From positions 1 to 9,708 of the forward strand of contig JAKIUS010000029.1 of NCBI GenBank assembly GCA_021647445.1: a DNA stretch of 9,708 nt, read 5' to 3'. Position 1 is the first letter of the stretch, and each line of letters begins with the position of its first letter. A program made the position numbers and the translations under genes. Below the pieces are notes generated by a model. That model saw only the letters and a program-made list of their open reading frames with translations, searched no databases and had not been told where the DNA came from. Positions 1 through 6,570 of this stretch are shown here, in pieces. Source of the DNA: Geopsychrobacter sp. (lineage in GTDB: Bacteria > Desulfobacterota > Desulfuromonadia > Desulfuromonadales > Geopsychrobacteraceae).

Positions 1-48
1 GTAGGGTAAATAACGCAGTGGATGAGCACGTAAAGGCTCACCCGAAGG

Positions 49-144
49 GCGTTCATTCAACTGTCCAGCCTTGCGTTGCCGAAGTTTGACAGGAACTATC
101 CTGACTGCACTTCGACGCCTTATTCTGAACAGTTGACTGAACGC
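49..144. repeat. Long imperfect hairpin upstream of tRNA-Ile
   Basis: Outer arms 49-68 and 125-144 are inverted copies with about 18 of 20 positions complementary. Inside them are further matched blocks, CGAAGT/ACTTCG and CAGGA/TCCTG, around a short ACT-A tip. The whole element could therefore fold into one long interrupted stem in DNA or RNA. It has no T-run, so it does not look like a simple intrinsic terminator. Its role is unknown: an RNA processing stem, a palindromic intergenic repeat or a small mobile element remnant are all possible. Bases 1-48 hold only an unrecognised frame that is open from the window edge and stops inside this hairpin. Confidence 0.6.
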
Positions 145-190
145 TGAAACTGATGCTTTAGGGAAGATGATATACACGATAGATATATCT

Positions 191-267
<77 letters not shown>

Positions 268-350
268 TTTATTGTCCTGCTTGAATTATTTAGTCCGCTC
301 ACGTGCACTAGCACGCGTCGCGAACAAAATAATCCAACCAGAACAATAAA
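268..350. repeat. Long AT-rich inverted repeat just after tRNA-Ile
   Basis: It starts at the base after the tRNA CCA. The left arm, beginning TTTATTGTCCTGCTTG, is matched by the right arm ending AACCAGAACAATAAA at 336-350, and roughly 80% of positions pair over about 35 bases. The tip is a perfect CGTGC-ACTA-GCACG hairpin. In RNA this would be a long stem directly 3' of the tRNA, suited to processing or termination, although no poly-T tract follows. It could equally be a mobile palindromic repeat. Confidence 0.6.
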
Positions 351-430
351 TCCTGGTTTCCTACATGAGTTTGTCATGATGGCCTGGGAGATATCAGAAG
401 CAGACCTAACGGGAAAAACGGCAAGCCAAA

Positions 431-943
431 ATGGCCAAACCAGAACAACAAACCCCACCCCCCACCTACATGACCCCCGGCTGCGCAGCCAGATTGCGCG
501 CCGAGCTCAAAGAGATTCTCTATAAGCTGCGGCCTGAAATGGTTAAAACCGCCGCCTGGGCGGCGAGCAACGGCGACCGTTCAGAGAACGCCGATTATCA
601 CTATGCCAAGCGTAAGATGCGCCAATTCGATGGCCGCATCCGCTTTCTGACCCAACGCCTTGAAGCCGCGATCATCGTTGATCCTGTCGAACAACAGAAG
701 ATCGCCAATGGCCGGGTACTTTTCGGTTGTACGGTGAGGGTCGAGAATCAAGAGGGGGAAGAAAAAACCTACAGTATCGTCGGGACCGACGAATATGACC
801 CGGCTCGTGGCTATGTCAGTTGGACCTCCCCCATCGGACGCGCCCTGCTCGGTTCAAAAGAGGGGGAGAGTATCTCGTTCAAAACCCCGGGCGGGATCTC
901 GGAACTGGAAATTATCGAGGTTGAGTACAAAGCCCTCGATTAG
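431..943 (+). CDS. greB: Transcription elongation factor GreB
   Basis: A 170-residue GreA/GreB-family factor. It enters the secondary channel of RNA polymerase and stimulates cleavage of the backtracked transcript 3' end. The N-terminal coiled coil (about residues 15-85) carries the tip motif WAASNGDRSENADY at 43-56, with the family's acidic residues at D49 and E52. The C-terminal FKBP-like domain (about 90-167) includes a VGTDEYDP strand and SPIGRALLG. The WAAS...GDRSENADY tip and the length favour GreB over GreA. The ATG at 431 is chosen because homologues begin a few residues before the (Y)xTPG segment. The Shine-Dalgarno is weak, and the first codons lie in a 20-base segment resembling the right arm of the preceding hairpin. 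It is monocistronic and convergent with the next gene, with 15 bases between the stop codons. Confidence 0.95.
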   Translation: MAKPEQQTPPPTYMTPGCAARLRAELKEILYKLRPEMVKTAAWAASNGDRSENADYHYAKRKMRQFDGRIRFLTQRLEAAIIVDPVEQQKIANGRVLFGCTVRVENQEGEEKTYSIVGTDEYDPARGYVSWTSPIGRALLGSKEGESISFKTPGGISELEIIEVEYKALD

Positions 944-958
944 AGACCATGCGTTGAA

Positions 959-1810
959 TTAAACCCCATGACCACGTCCGAGCATTTCAGCCGCATCCAT
1001 CACCACCATAAAAGCATCAGCATCAGCCTGACGGATAATATCGCGCAACAGGCCGATGCGCCGCGCCTCAACCGTCACAAAAATAAGGGTCTTCTCTTCG
1101 TCGCGATAAAGACCTGTCCCACGCAAGATCGTACCCTGCCGACCTAAATACTCTGCGATCTGACGACTCAATTCATCCGGCCGCGAGGTCGCAATATGCA
1201 CCACCTTCTCGGTCAGAGCCCCGGTCAAAATCGTGTCGATACATTTGGACGTGACATAGATACTGATCAGACTCCAGAGCGCCGGTTCGATACTGCGAAA
1301 CACCAGCGCGCTGGCCAGCACGATACACAGATCAACAGCAAAGATCACCTGTCCCGGTTTAATATGACTGCGACTGGCCACGATACGCGCAATAATCGTT
1401 GAGCCACCAGCGGAGGCGTTGCCACGCAGAATCAAACCTACCCCTAGACCGACCACGATCCCCCCATAAAGCGTCGCCAGCAGGGTATTACTGCTCACTG
1501 CCTGCAGATGCAGCACTTCTCTGAACAGGTCAATCATTCCCGCCGTCAGCAGAATCGCCAGCACCGTGCGCAGGGCAAAAGCACGACCTAATATCTTCCA
1601 CCCCACCAGCAGTAACGGCAGATTGATCGCCATCATCAAACCACCAATCGGCAACTCAAACAAAAAGTGCAACAGAATCGCCATGCCCGGCGTGCCACCC
1701 GTCGCAATTCGGTTCGGAGCCAGAAACAGCACCACGCCGAGAGCCAGCAACACCGACCCCAGAAAAATAAAACATGCGTTGCGAAATTCACGCTGTAGTG
1801 GACTTGTCAT
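959..1810 (-). CDS. YitT-family membrane protein (YitT_membrane + DUF2179)
   Basis: A 283-residue integral membrane protein of the YitT family (DUF161 membrane part plus C-terminal DUF2179). The first 200 residues hold about five to six hydrophobic segments, near 11-30, 41-68, 80-98, 106-127, 150-172 and 178-195. Family-typical sequences are APNRIATGGTPG near 31-41 and GNASAGGSTIIARI near 130-143. The soluble tail (about 205-280) ends in a FMVVMDAAEMLGRGHG motif as in DUF2179. Function is not settled for the family; a transport-like role is often guessed. The ATG at 1810 has a GGAG Shine-Dalgarno about eight bases upstream. No clear partner gene is seen, and it is divergent from hipB across 225 bp. 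Confidence 0.88.
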   Translation of the reverse strand: MTSPLQREFRNACFIFLGSVLLALGVVLFLAPNRIATGGTPGMAILLHFLFELPIGGLMMAINLPLLLVGWKILGRAFALRTVLAILLTAGMIDLFREVLHLQAVSSNTLLATLYGGIVVGLGVGLILRGNASAGGSTIIARIVASRSHIKPGQVIFAVDLCIVLASALVFRSIEPALWSLISIYVTSKCIDTILTGALTEKVVHIATSRPDELSRQIAEYLGRQGTILRGTGLYRDEEKTLIFVTVEARRIGLLRDIIRQADADAFMVVMDAAEMLGRGHGV

Positions 1811-1966
1811 CTATCTTTCTCCAAACGACCTGAGCAATCGAACATTCTGCGTATCGGTATTCAGTAAAAAACGCCAGACAGTAGCACACAAAAAAGGTCC
1901 AAAATGTTTCAAAAAATAGAAACCTGTAGAAAATTCTTCTTCATCCAGGAGGGAATAGCAGCTTAT

Positions 1967-2024
1967 GTGTTGCCCGAACCAGAAAAAGAGTCTAATATAT
2001 TTCTTATACATTAAAAAGCAACAC
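1967..2024 (+). promoter_or_regulatory. hipBA promoter with operator-like inverted repeats
   Basis: A -35 box TTGCCC (1970-1975) and a -10 box TAATAT (1993-1998) are separated by exactly 17 bases, a strong sigma70 layout placing the start near 2005. A perfect 7-bp inverted repeat, GTGTTGC (1967-1973) and GCAACAC (2018-2024), has one arm over the -35 and the other between the start point and the hipB ribosome site. A second imperfect palindrome of two 7-base arms covers the -10. HipB proteins repress their own promoter by binding several such operators, so autoregulation is the natural reading. Which repeat is the true operator is inference. Confidence 0.6.
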
Positions 2025-2035
2025 AGGGGCCTACA

Positions 2036-2359
2036 ATGACAGATTCTCTACTTCAGCAACTCAAAAAAAGGCGACTAGCACTAGGACTGAAACAGAAAGA
2101 CATGATAATGCGCATCGGCGTATCCCGTCAGCAATACCAACGCCTAGAGTCCAAGGGGAATCCACGTCTCGACACCCTGGAGTTAATTGCCACGGGCCTG
2201 AACAGCAAACTGATGCTCATCCCTAAAGAAAAGCTGAATGCCGTAGTCGCTCTGCTCGAAAGTGCCGAGCCGGATCTAGCGTCAGGACAACCGATGAACC
2301 ACAAAAAGAAAAGTCTGTCTGACAACCCATGGCAAAACATCCTTGAGGATGATCAATGA
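2036..2359 (+). CDS. hipB: HipB-type antitoxin, XRE/Cro HTH repressor
   Basis: A 107-residue protein with an N-terminal XRE-type helix-turn-helix at about residues 5-58; QKDMIMRIGVSRQQYQRLE is the helix-turn-helix core. It is followed by a short hydrophilic tail ending NPWQNILEDDQ. In the HipBA family this protein binds operator DNA and the HipA kinase, keeping the toxin inactive and repressing the operon. The start has a good Shine-Dalgarno (CAGGGG) eight bases ahead. Its stop overlaps the next start as ATGA, so the two genes are translationally coupled. The order, size and overlap are those of classic hipBA operons. The preceding promoter carries candidate binding sites. Confidence 0.9.
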   Translation: MTDSLLQQLKKRRLALGLKQKDMIMRIGVSRQQYQRLESKGNPRLDTLELIATGLNSKLMLIPKEKLNAVVALLESAEPDLASGQPMNHKKKSLSDNPWQNILEDDQ

Positions 2360-3621
2360 GCAGTAACGACACAGAGGAAATCAACATACTCAGACTGACT
2401 TTGCACGGAAGACTGGTTGGCTACCTGGCCGGTTTTCATGACGGTCGAAATGCATTGAACTTTGCCGATGAATTTAAATCAGACGCCGATCGTCCGACCT
2501 TTAGCCTCATTACCCACCCCAGATTCCCATACTCAGAAAAACTGTTGGCAGAGCCTTGGTCGCGCCATCAAAAACTACACCCCATACTATCCAATCTGCT
2601 GCCTGAGGGAGCATTGAGAGAGCTGCTCGCCCAAGGTCTCAAGGTGCATATCGATAATGAGTTTCATCTGCTCGCGTATTTAGGGAAAGATTTGCCCGGC
2701 GCTTTGGTCGCCGAACCTATGGAGCCAGAGGAAGTTCCTGCGGGCCTGTTATCTGCTCACGACAAAGCCAAAGTTGTTCCATTTGAAAAGATCACCCATG
2801 AAAACAAATTTTCTCTGGCCGGCGTCCAGATGAAGTTTTCCATGAAGCAACAGGATGGTCGCTACAACCTGCCCAAAGGGGATGCCCTTGGCGATTGGAT
2901 CATAAAAACACCGTCAACCAAACACAAAGATGTGCCGCTCAATGAATTCACGGCGATGACATTGGCATCCATGGCAGGCGTTGATGTGCCCGAAATAAAG
3001 TTGGTGGAACTGGGCCAACTCGACAACCTGCCGCAAATCAATTTACCGAATGAAAAACTGGCGTTTGCGATTAAACGCTTCGACCGCAATGATGATCAGC
3101 GGATTCACATGGAAGACTTTGCGCAAGTATTGGTGAAGTACCCACATGAAAAATACAAAACCGCAAGCTATGAACAAATAGGCAAAATCCTTTATAACTT
3201 CTCCGGTGATGGCCTGGCCGATACGCAACAGTTCGCCAGACGACTGCTGGTGAATATTTTGCTGGCCAACGGCGATGCACATCTGAAAAACTGGAGTTTG
3301 CTCTATTCCGACAAGATCACACCACGACTTTCCCCAGCCTACGACATCGTCACTACGCGCATTTATATTGATAACGAAAGGCAATACGCACTTAACCTGG
3401 GAAAGACAAAGGAATGGTATGACGTCACGTATGCAAACTTTGAGTTGTGGTCCAGGCGAGCTGGAGTACCATGGCGCGCGATCAAACCGCATCTCGATGA
3501 CACCATGGAAAAAGCGCGAAGTTTATGGCCAGAGGGAATAAAAGATCTGCCCATGAATGATGAGCACAAGAACGAACTCCTGGCCCATTGGGCTAAGCTG
3601 CAAAAAGATTTTCGGATTTAA
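2356..3621 (+). CDS. hipA: HipA-type serine/threonine kinase toxin
   Basis: A 421-residue HipA-family kinase, close to the 440 residues of E. coli HipA and apparently intact. The N-terminal HipS-like domain spans about 1-115 and contains LSNLLPEGALRELLA. The kinase core follows: Ser-containing loop FSLAGVQMKFSM (152-163), ATP-binding lysine region WIIKTPS (181-187), NEFTAMTLA (196-204), AIKRFDR (238-244), catalytic loop NGDAHLKNW (305-313; D307 and N312 expected to act in catalysis and Mg binding), and LSPAYD with D330. E. coli HipA phosphorylates glutamyl-tRNA synthetase and causes growth arrest; the target here is unknown because HipA homologues differ in substrate. It overlaps hipB by four bases. 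It ends 26 bases before the convergent rhuM stop, with no clear terminator between them. Confidence 0.93.
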   Translation: MSSNDTEEINILRLTLHGRLVGYLAGFHDGRNALNFADEFKSDADRPTFSLITHPRFPYSEKLLAEPWSRHQKLHPILSNLLPEGALRELLAQGLKVHIDNEFHLLAYLGKDLPGALVAEPMEPEEVPAGLLSAHDKAKVVPFEKITHENKFSLAGVQMKFSMKQQDGRYNLPKGDALGDWIIKTPSTKHKDVPLNEFTAMTLASMAGVDVPEIKLVELGQLDNLPQINLPNEKLAFAIKRFDRNDDQRIHMEDFAQVLVKYPHEKYKTASYEQIGKILYNFSGDGLADTQQFARRLLVNILLANGDAHLKNWSLLYSDKITPRLSPAYDIVTTRIYIDNERQYALNLGKTKEWYDVTYANFELWSRRAGVPWRAIKPHLDDTMEKARSLWPEGIKDLPMNDEHKNELLAHWAKLQKDFRI

Positions 3622-3647
3622 TAAGATCTTAGACGCAAACTAAAGCC

Positions 3648-4622
3648 TCAATTACACCGATTAATCAAATTCACAATCACCTTAACAATCGTATCCTTCT
3701 CTTCCGGTTTGCTCTCAGCGATCAGCAGGGTCAGGGCGACCAGGGCGTTGTCGGCCAGACGCTTGCTGCCGTCTTCGCGGTAGAGGATGCGGTTGACGTT
3801 GAGGAAGTAGATAAAGATAGCAGCAGCGATCCGTTTGTTGCCGTCGCTGAAGGCGTGGTTTTTAACGATGAAGTAGAGTAGATTGGCGGCTTTTTCTTCG
3901 GCACTGGGGTAGAGATCTTTACCGTCGAAGGTCTGGTAGATGGTGCCGAGGGCGCTTTTGAACCCTTGGTCTTTTTCGATACCGAACAGGCCGTCGAAAT
4001 CGCTTTTCAATGATTGAACGATACGGCTGGCGCTTTCGTAGTCGAGGATAAAATCTGCGCTAGCGCTGGTCTCCTCAATGGCCAGAGTGCCGTGATCGTA
4101 ACGGTCAAGCAGGTTGAGAGCGTAAGCGTAATCGGTGATGACCTGCAACACCTCTTTGCCGGTATCATCAACCATTTCCTGATTGGAAAGAGTTCGACTC
4201 AGTAACTCCATTGCCCGCTGCATTTCTGCCAGTTTTTCGGCCTGCTCAGTCAGGCGTTGCTGGTTGATGGTGTAACCCTGCACCAGATGGTCACGCAATA
4301 CTCTGGTCGCCCATTGGCGAAACTGAACACCACGCTTCGATTTAACCCGGTAGCCGACGGAGATAATGACGTCAAGATTATAAAATTGGGTCTGGTAGGT
4401 TTTGCCGTCCGGAGCAGTATGTGCATATTTTGCACGTACTGAATCTTCCTCCAGTTCACCTTCTTTAAAAACATTACGAAGGTGCTTGGTAATAACAGAA
4501 CGCTCCCGGCCGAACAATTCGGCCATCTGCGCTTGGTTCAGCCAAACAGACTCCTGCTCCAAGCGCACATCAAGAGATGCTTCACCGTCAGCGGATTGAT
4601 AAATGACGACCTTGTCGGTCAT
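3648..4622 (-). CDS. RhuM-family protein with C-terminal Fic/Doc domain
   Basis: A 324-residue two-domain protein. Residues 5-125 match the RhuM (virulence RhuM) type: IYQSADGEASLDVRLE, VWLNQAQMAELFGRERSVITKHL (a helix-turn-helix-like segment) and YNLDVIISVGYRVKSKRG. A helical linker follows at about 115-160. Residues 195-320 form a Fic/Doc fold with the signature HAFSDGNKR at 256-264; H256 would be the catalytic base. Fic/Doc enzymes transfer AMP or phosphate to target proteins; the target here is unknown. The ATG at 4622 is preferred over an in-frame ATG six codons upstream because GAGGGAG sits at the right distance from the former. Such genes often lie in or beside type I R-M operons, as here. 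No dedicated antitoxin gene adjoins it. Confidence 0.9.
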   Translation of the reverse strand: MTDKVVIYQSADGEASLDVRLEQESVWLNQAQMAELFGRERSVITKHLRNVFKEGELEEDSVRAKYAHTAPDGKTYQTQFYNLDVIISVGYRVKSKRGVQFRQWATRVLRDHLVQGYTINQQRLTEQAEKLAEMQRAMELLSRTLSNQEMVDDTGKEVLQVITDYAYALNLLDRYDHGTLAIEETSASADFILDYESASRIVQSLKSDFDGLFGIEKDQGFKSALGTIYQTFDGKDLYPSAEEKAANLLYFIVKNHAFSDGNKRIAAAIFIYFLNVNRILYREDGSKRLADNALVALTLLIAESKPEEKDTIVKVIVNLINRCN

Positions 4623-4731
4623 GGTCAAAAACTCCCTCATTTATGAGTTGTTGCATTTTCTACACGAACTCGTCTGCTGCAATTATTTGAATCACCGAGT
4701 ATTCCTTGGCAGTTGCCTCAACCAACCATTG

Positions 4732-4869
4732 TCAGCAATTGGCCATCAGACTCTGCACCAACCGATAAACCGTTGTCCCGGTTGTGCGGGGCCAATCGGC
4801 ACAGGGCGGCGTATCCCGACGGCTGGCACGCTCTACTGCCTCGGGTACCCCGCCAGCGAACTGCTTCAC
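4732..4869 (-). pseudogene. Probable 3' remnant of the AAA15 ATPase's partner gene
   Basis: A GTG at 4869-4867 overlaps the ATPase stop as GTGA, the usual junction for coupled gene pairs. It opens a 45-codon frame ending at a TGA at 4732. The product includes FAGGVPEAVERASR and then DWPRTTGTTVYRLVQSLM. That end (T-x-V-Y-x-L-V near the last residues) resembles, from memory, the C-terminus of RloB/TOPRIM-like proteins that accompany AAA15 ATPases in AbiL-type pairs. Such partners are around 200 residues, so nearly all of the N-terminal part would be missing. The reading is therefore a collapsed second gene whose start overlap survives. It could instead be a chance frame. Confidence 0.45.
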
Positions 4870-6158
4870 ATCAGCAGCCGCGGCACACCACCAAGCCGGC
4901 CTTGCAGGTAGCTCTTGCGGATATCCTTGTCGTTGCGAACATCCCTGTACTCGCTGAAAGAAAGGAGCGAAGAGCCACCCTCTTGGTCACGTTCTGCGAT
5001 CCACATCTCGTCCCGACGCAAAAGATCCTGATCCATCAGCAGCACGTCATGGGTGGTCAGCAGAAGCTGGGAACGGTTTTCGGGGGAACAGGCCTCCAGA
5101 TAGCCCTGAAGCAACTGTCGGGTCAACAGGGTATGCAGACTGCGATCAACCTCGTCGATCACATAGACTTTCGCCGAACTCTTTGCGGAAACTTCAAGAA
5201 ACGCCGGCAACAGGTCGATAACGCGCTGCGTTCCGTCAGACTCCTGCGCCATTTCAAACTTGACCAGCTCCCCACCAGAATTCTGGTGATAGGTCACAAG
5301 TTTTTTGGCAACAATCTCACCATCCTTGCGGGTAAAAACAAACCGCTCATGGTCCGGAGACATGATCCGCAGTCTTTGCCCTTCTTTCAACTCTGAACGC
5401 AATTGACTTCTCAACGACTCCGGCAGTGGCAGGCTGTCAAAGCTGGTTTCCTCTCCAACCAGCTCGGCAACCCCGGTATCAAGCAACTCCAGGGATTTTT
5501 TCATCGTGCTGTAGAGCGGACTATCTTCCTGCAGAAACTGCTCAAAAGGCTCAAAGCGGGAGTCCGGGGCCACCAGCACCAGTTTATCCTTGAACCAGTC
5601 ATAAACCGGCTTGAAGGTTTCGACTTTTTGCTGCACCGCATTGGTCAAAAAGAGCTGGTTTTCACGGGTGCCCTTGAAGGCGAAATGAAGGAACTGGTCC
5701 TTATTCAGGGCAGGATCAAAATGGATTTCATCCAGATTTCGGACGAACAACTCTTTTTCGGTGGTTGGGCGCACCTCAACCAGTCGCTCTTCAACGATCC
5801 GCTCATGGTTGACGGCAAAACCGTATTCATAAATGCTGTCACCCACCAGCAATTCAAAACTGAAGCGCGTTGCCTTATGTCCCGATTCACTATCCAGCCG
5901 AAAGGTCTCAACCGGTATCAACTCATCCGGTCTGGTCCCGCGCACAATCAGGTTGCGAGCAAAGTTGAGTGCAGCAAAAAAGTTGGTTTTACCCGAGGCA
6001 TTACCGCCGTAGATCGCCGCGACCGGTAGCAACCGCAGCTTGTAACGCTCGACACGCGCCAGCCGTTCCCCATGCTGCTTCTCGCGACTGGCCACCATGC
6101 TGAAGGTGGCGGGTTTACGAAACGACCGCCAATTTTCGAGGGTGAAATTGATCAACAT
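4866..6158 (-). CDS. AAA15-type (ABC/SMC-like) ATPase, AbiL-type defence candidate
   Basis: A 430-residue ATPase beginning [20 protein letters not shown], the classic start of the AAA15/OLD-related group. Walker A is GGNASGKT (51-58). A signature-like [13 protein letters not shown] begins near 306. Walker B is [12 protein letters not shown] (331-342) and the H-loop LLTTHD is near 366-371. The C-terminus [14 protein letters not shown] is where the family normally ends, so the gene looks full length. Relatives act as the ATPase half of two-gene abortive infection systems with a nuclease-like partner. Here only a short downstream frame remains in the partner position. An AAGGAGA Shine-Dalgarno lies six to seven bases before the ATG. 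Its own upstream region carries paired operator-like sites. Confidence 0.9.
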   Translation of the reverse strand: MLINFTLENWRSFRKPATFSMVASREKQHGERLARVERYKLRLLPVAAIYGGNASGKTNFFAALNFARNLIVRGTRPDELIPVETFRLDSESGHKATRFSFELLVGDSIYEYGFAVNHERIVEERLVEVRPTTEKELFVRNLDEIHFDPALNKDQFLHFAFKGTRENQLFLTNAVQQKVETFKPVYDWFKDKLVLVAPDSRFEPFEQFLQEDSPLYSTMKKSLELLDTGVAELVGEETSFDSLPLPESLRSQLRSELKEGQRLRIMSPDHERFVFTRKDGEIVAKKLVTYHQNSGGELVKFEMAQESDGTQRVIDLLPAFLEVSAKSSAKVYVIDEVDRSLHTLLTRQLLQGYLEACSPENRSQLLLTTHDVLLMDQDLLRRDEMWIAERDQEGGSSLLSFSEYRDVRNDKDIRKSYLQGRLGGVPRLLM

Positions 6159-6172
6159 ATCTTGTCTCCTTG

Positions 6173-6187
6173 AGAGATATTTTCTCT
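6173..6187. promoter_or_regulatory. Operator-like site, copy 1 (proximal to ATPase start)
   Basis: The plus strand reads AGAGATATTTTCTCT, an inverted repeat of AGAGA and TCTCT arms five bases apart. It lies just upstream of the ATPase gene's Shine-Dalgarno. A near-identical site lies at 6234-6248. A dimeric repressor is one reading; a small hairpin in the mRNA leader is another. Confidence 0.45.
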
Positions 6188-6233
6188 TGACAAGACCAGA
6201 ATAGCATAGAATGGAAATATATTCACAAATTTA

Positions 6234-6248
6234 AGAGATTTCTTCTCT
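6234..6248. promoter_or_regulatory. Operator-like site, copy 2 (distal)
   Basis: The plus strand reads AGAGATTTCTTCTCT, identical to the proximal copy at 13 of 15 positions and with the same 5-5-5 inverted-repeat layout. The centres are 61 bp apart, close to six helical turns. The AT-rich stretch between them is where a minus-strand promoter would lie. A -10-like TATGCT or TATTCT is visible there, but no -35 box has ideal spacing. Cooperative binding with looping is an inference. Confidence 0.45.
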
Positions 6249-6306
6249 CACGCATGGAAGTATTCGTTTGATTCAAGTACCCAGCTGCACCAAAACAGAT
6301 TGACAC

Positions 6307-6561
6307 TTATTTTTTCCGTTTCGACGTTTGCGACAGAGCCGATCCGGCAGCAGATTTCGAAGACTTACTGGTTCGCCCATCACGCAGGGTTTTCGAAGCG
6401 GCACTCGCCGCCTTGGTGCTCGTCTGTTTTTTCGGTGCCTTGGTTTGGCTCAATGCACTGCCAGCCGCTTTTTTTGATGTTGTCCCCGTGCTTGTTGATC
6501 GCAGGGTTTTGGATGCGCTACTGGCGGCTTTGAGTCTGGTTACTTTACGGTTCTTAGTCAT
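6307..6561 (-). CDS. Small Lys/Ser/Thr/Ala-rich basic protein with two 30-residue repeats
   Basis: An 84-residue protein of unknown function. It has 16 Lys and 6 Arg against a single acidic residue, with no aromatic residues and no Cys. Residues 11-40 and 50-79 are tandem copies, 22 of 30 positions identical: each begins KAASxASKTLR, has a variable Ser/Thr/Lys middle, and ends AAGSALSQT. The composition suggests a flexible, nucleic-acid-binding or charge-neutralising protein. The conserved KTLR and AAGSALSQ blocks suggest short helices rather than pure disorder. The ATG follows the OLD nuclease stop after nine bases, with a G-rich ribosome site (AGGGGG), so the two are surely cotranscribed. 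I recall similar small GSALSQ-containing proteins near prophage and defence genes, but no function for them. Confidence 0.82.
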   Translation of the reverse strand: MTKNRKVTRLKAASSASKTLRSTSTGTTSKKAAGSALSQTKAPKKQTSTKAASAASKTLRDGRTSKSSKSAAGSALSQTSKRKK

Positions 6562-6570
6562 TGCTTCCCC

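Noticed and set aside
49..144. Integron attC site
   Set aside because: The long imperfect palindrome suggested it, but the outer arms do not carry the expected GTTRRRY-type core and no cassette array or integrase is nearby.
1811..2011. Minus-strand 66-codon frame upstream of the YitT gene
   Set aside because: It covers the divergent promoter region, including the good hipBA promoter, and the product looks like translated AT-rich non-coding DNA.
3043..3492. Minus-strand 149-codon frame opposite hipA
   Set aside because: Antisense to the conserved kinase core of hipA; no family resemblance.
3622..3647. Bidirectional terminator between hipA and rhuM
   Set aside because: Only a 10-bp palindrome with no loop and no flanking T/A runs is present, which is too weak to call.
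4713..5396. Plus-strand 227-codon open frame opposite the AAA15 ATPase
   Set aside because: It is antisense to a gene with clear Walker motifs, its product shows no family features, and it is a by-product of the codon use of the real gene.
5403..6029. Plus-strand 208-codon open frame opposite the same ATPase
   Set aside because: Shadow frame: fully inside the ATPase coding region, with no recognisable domain and no convincing ribosome site.
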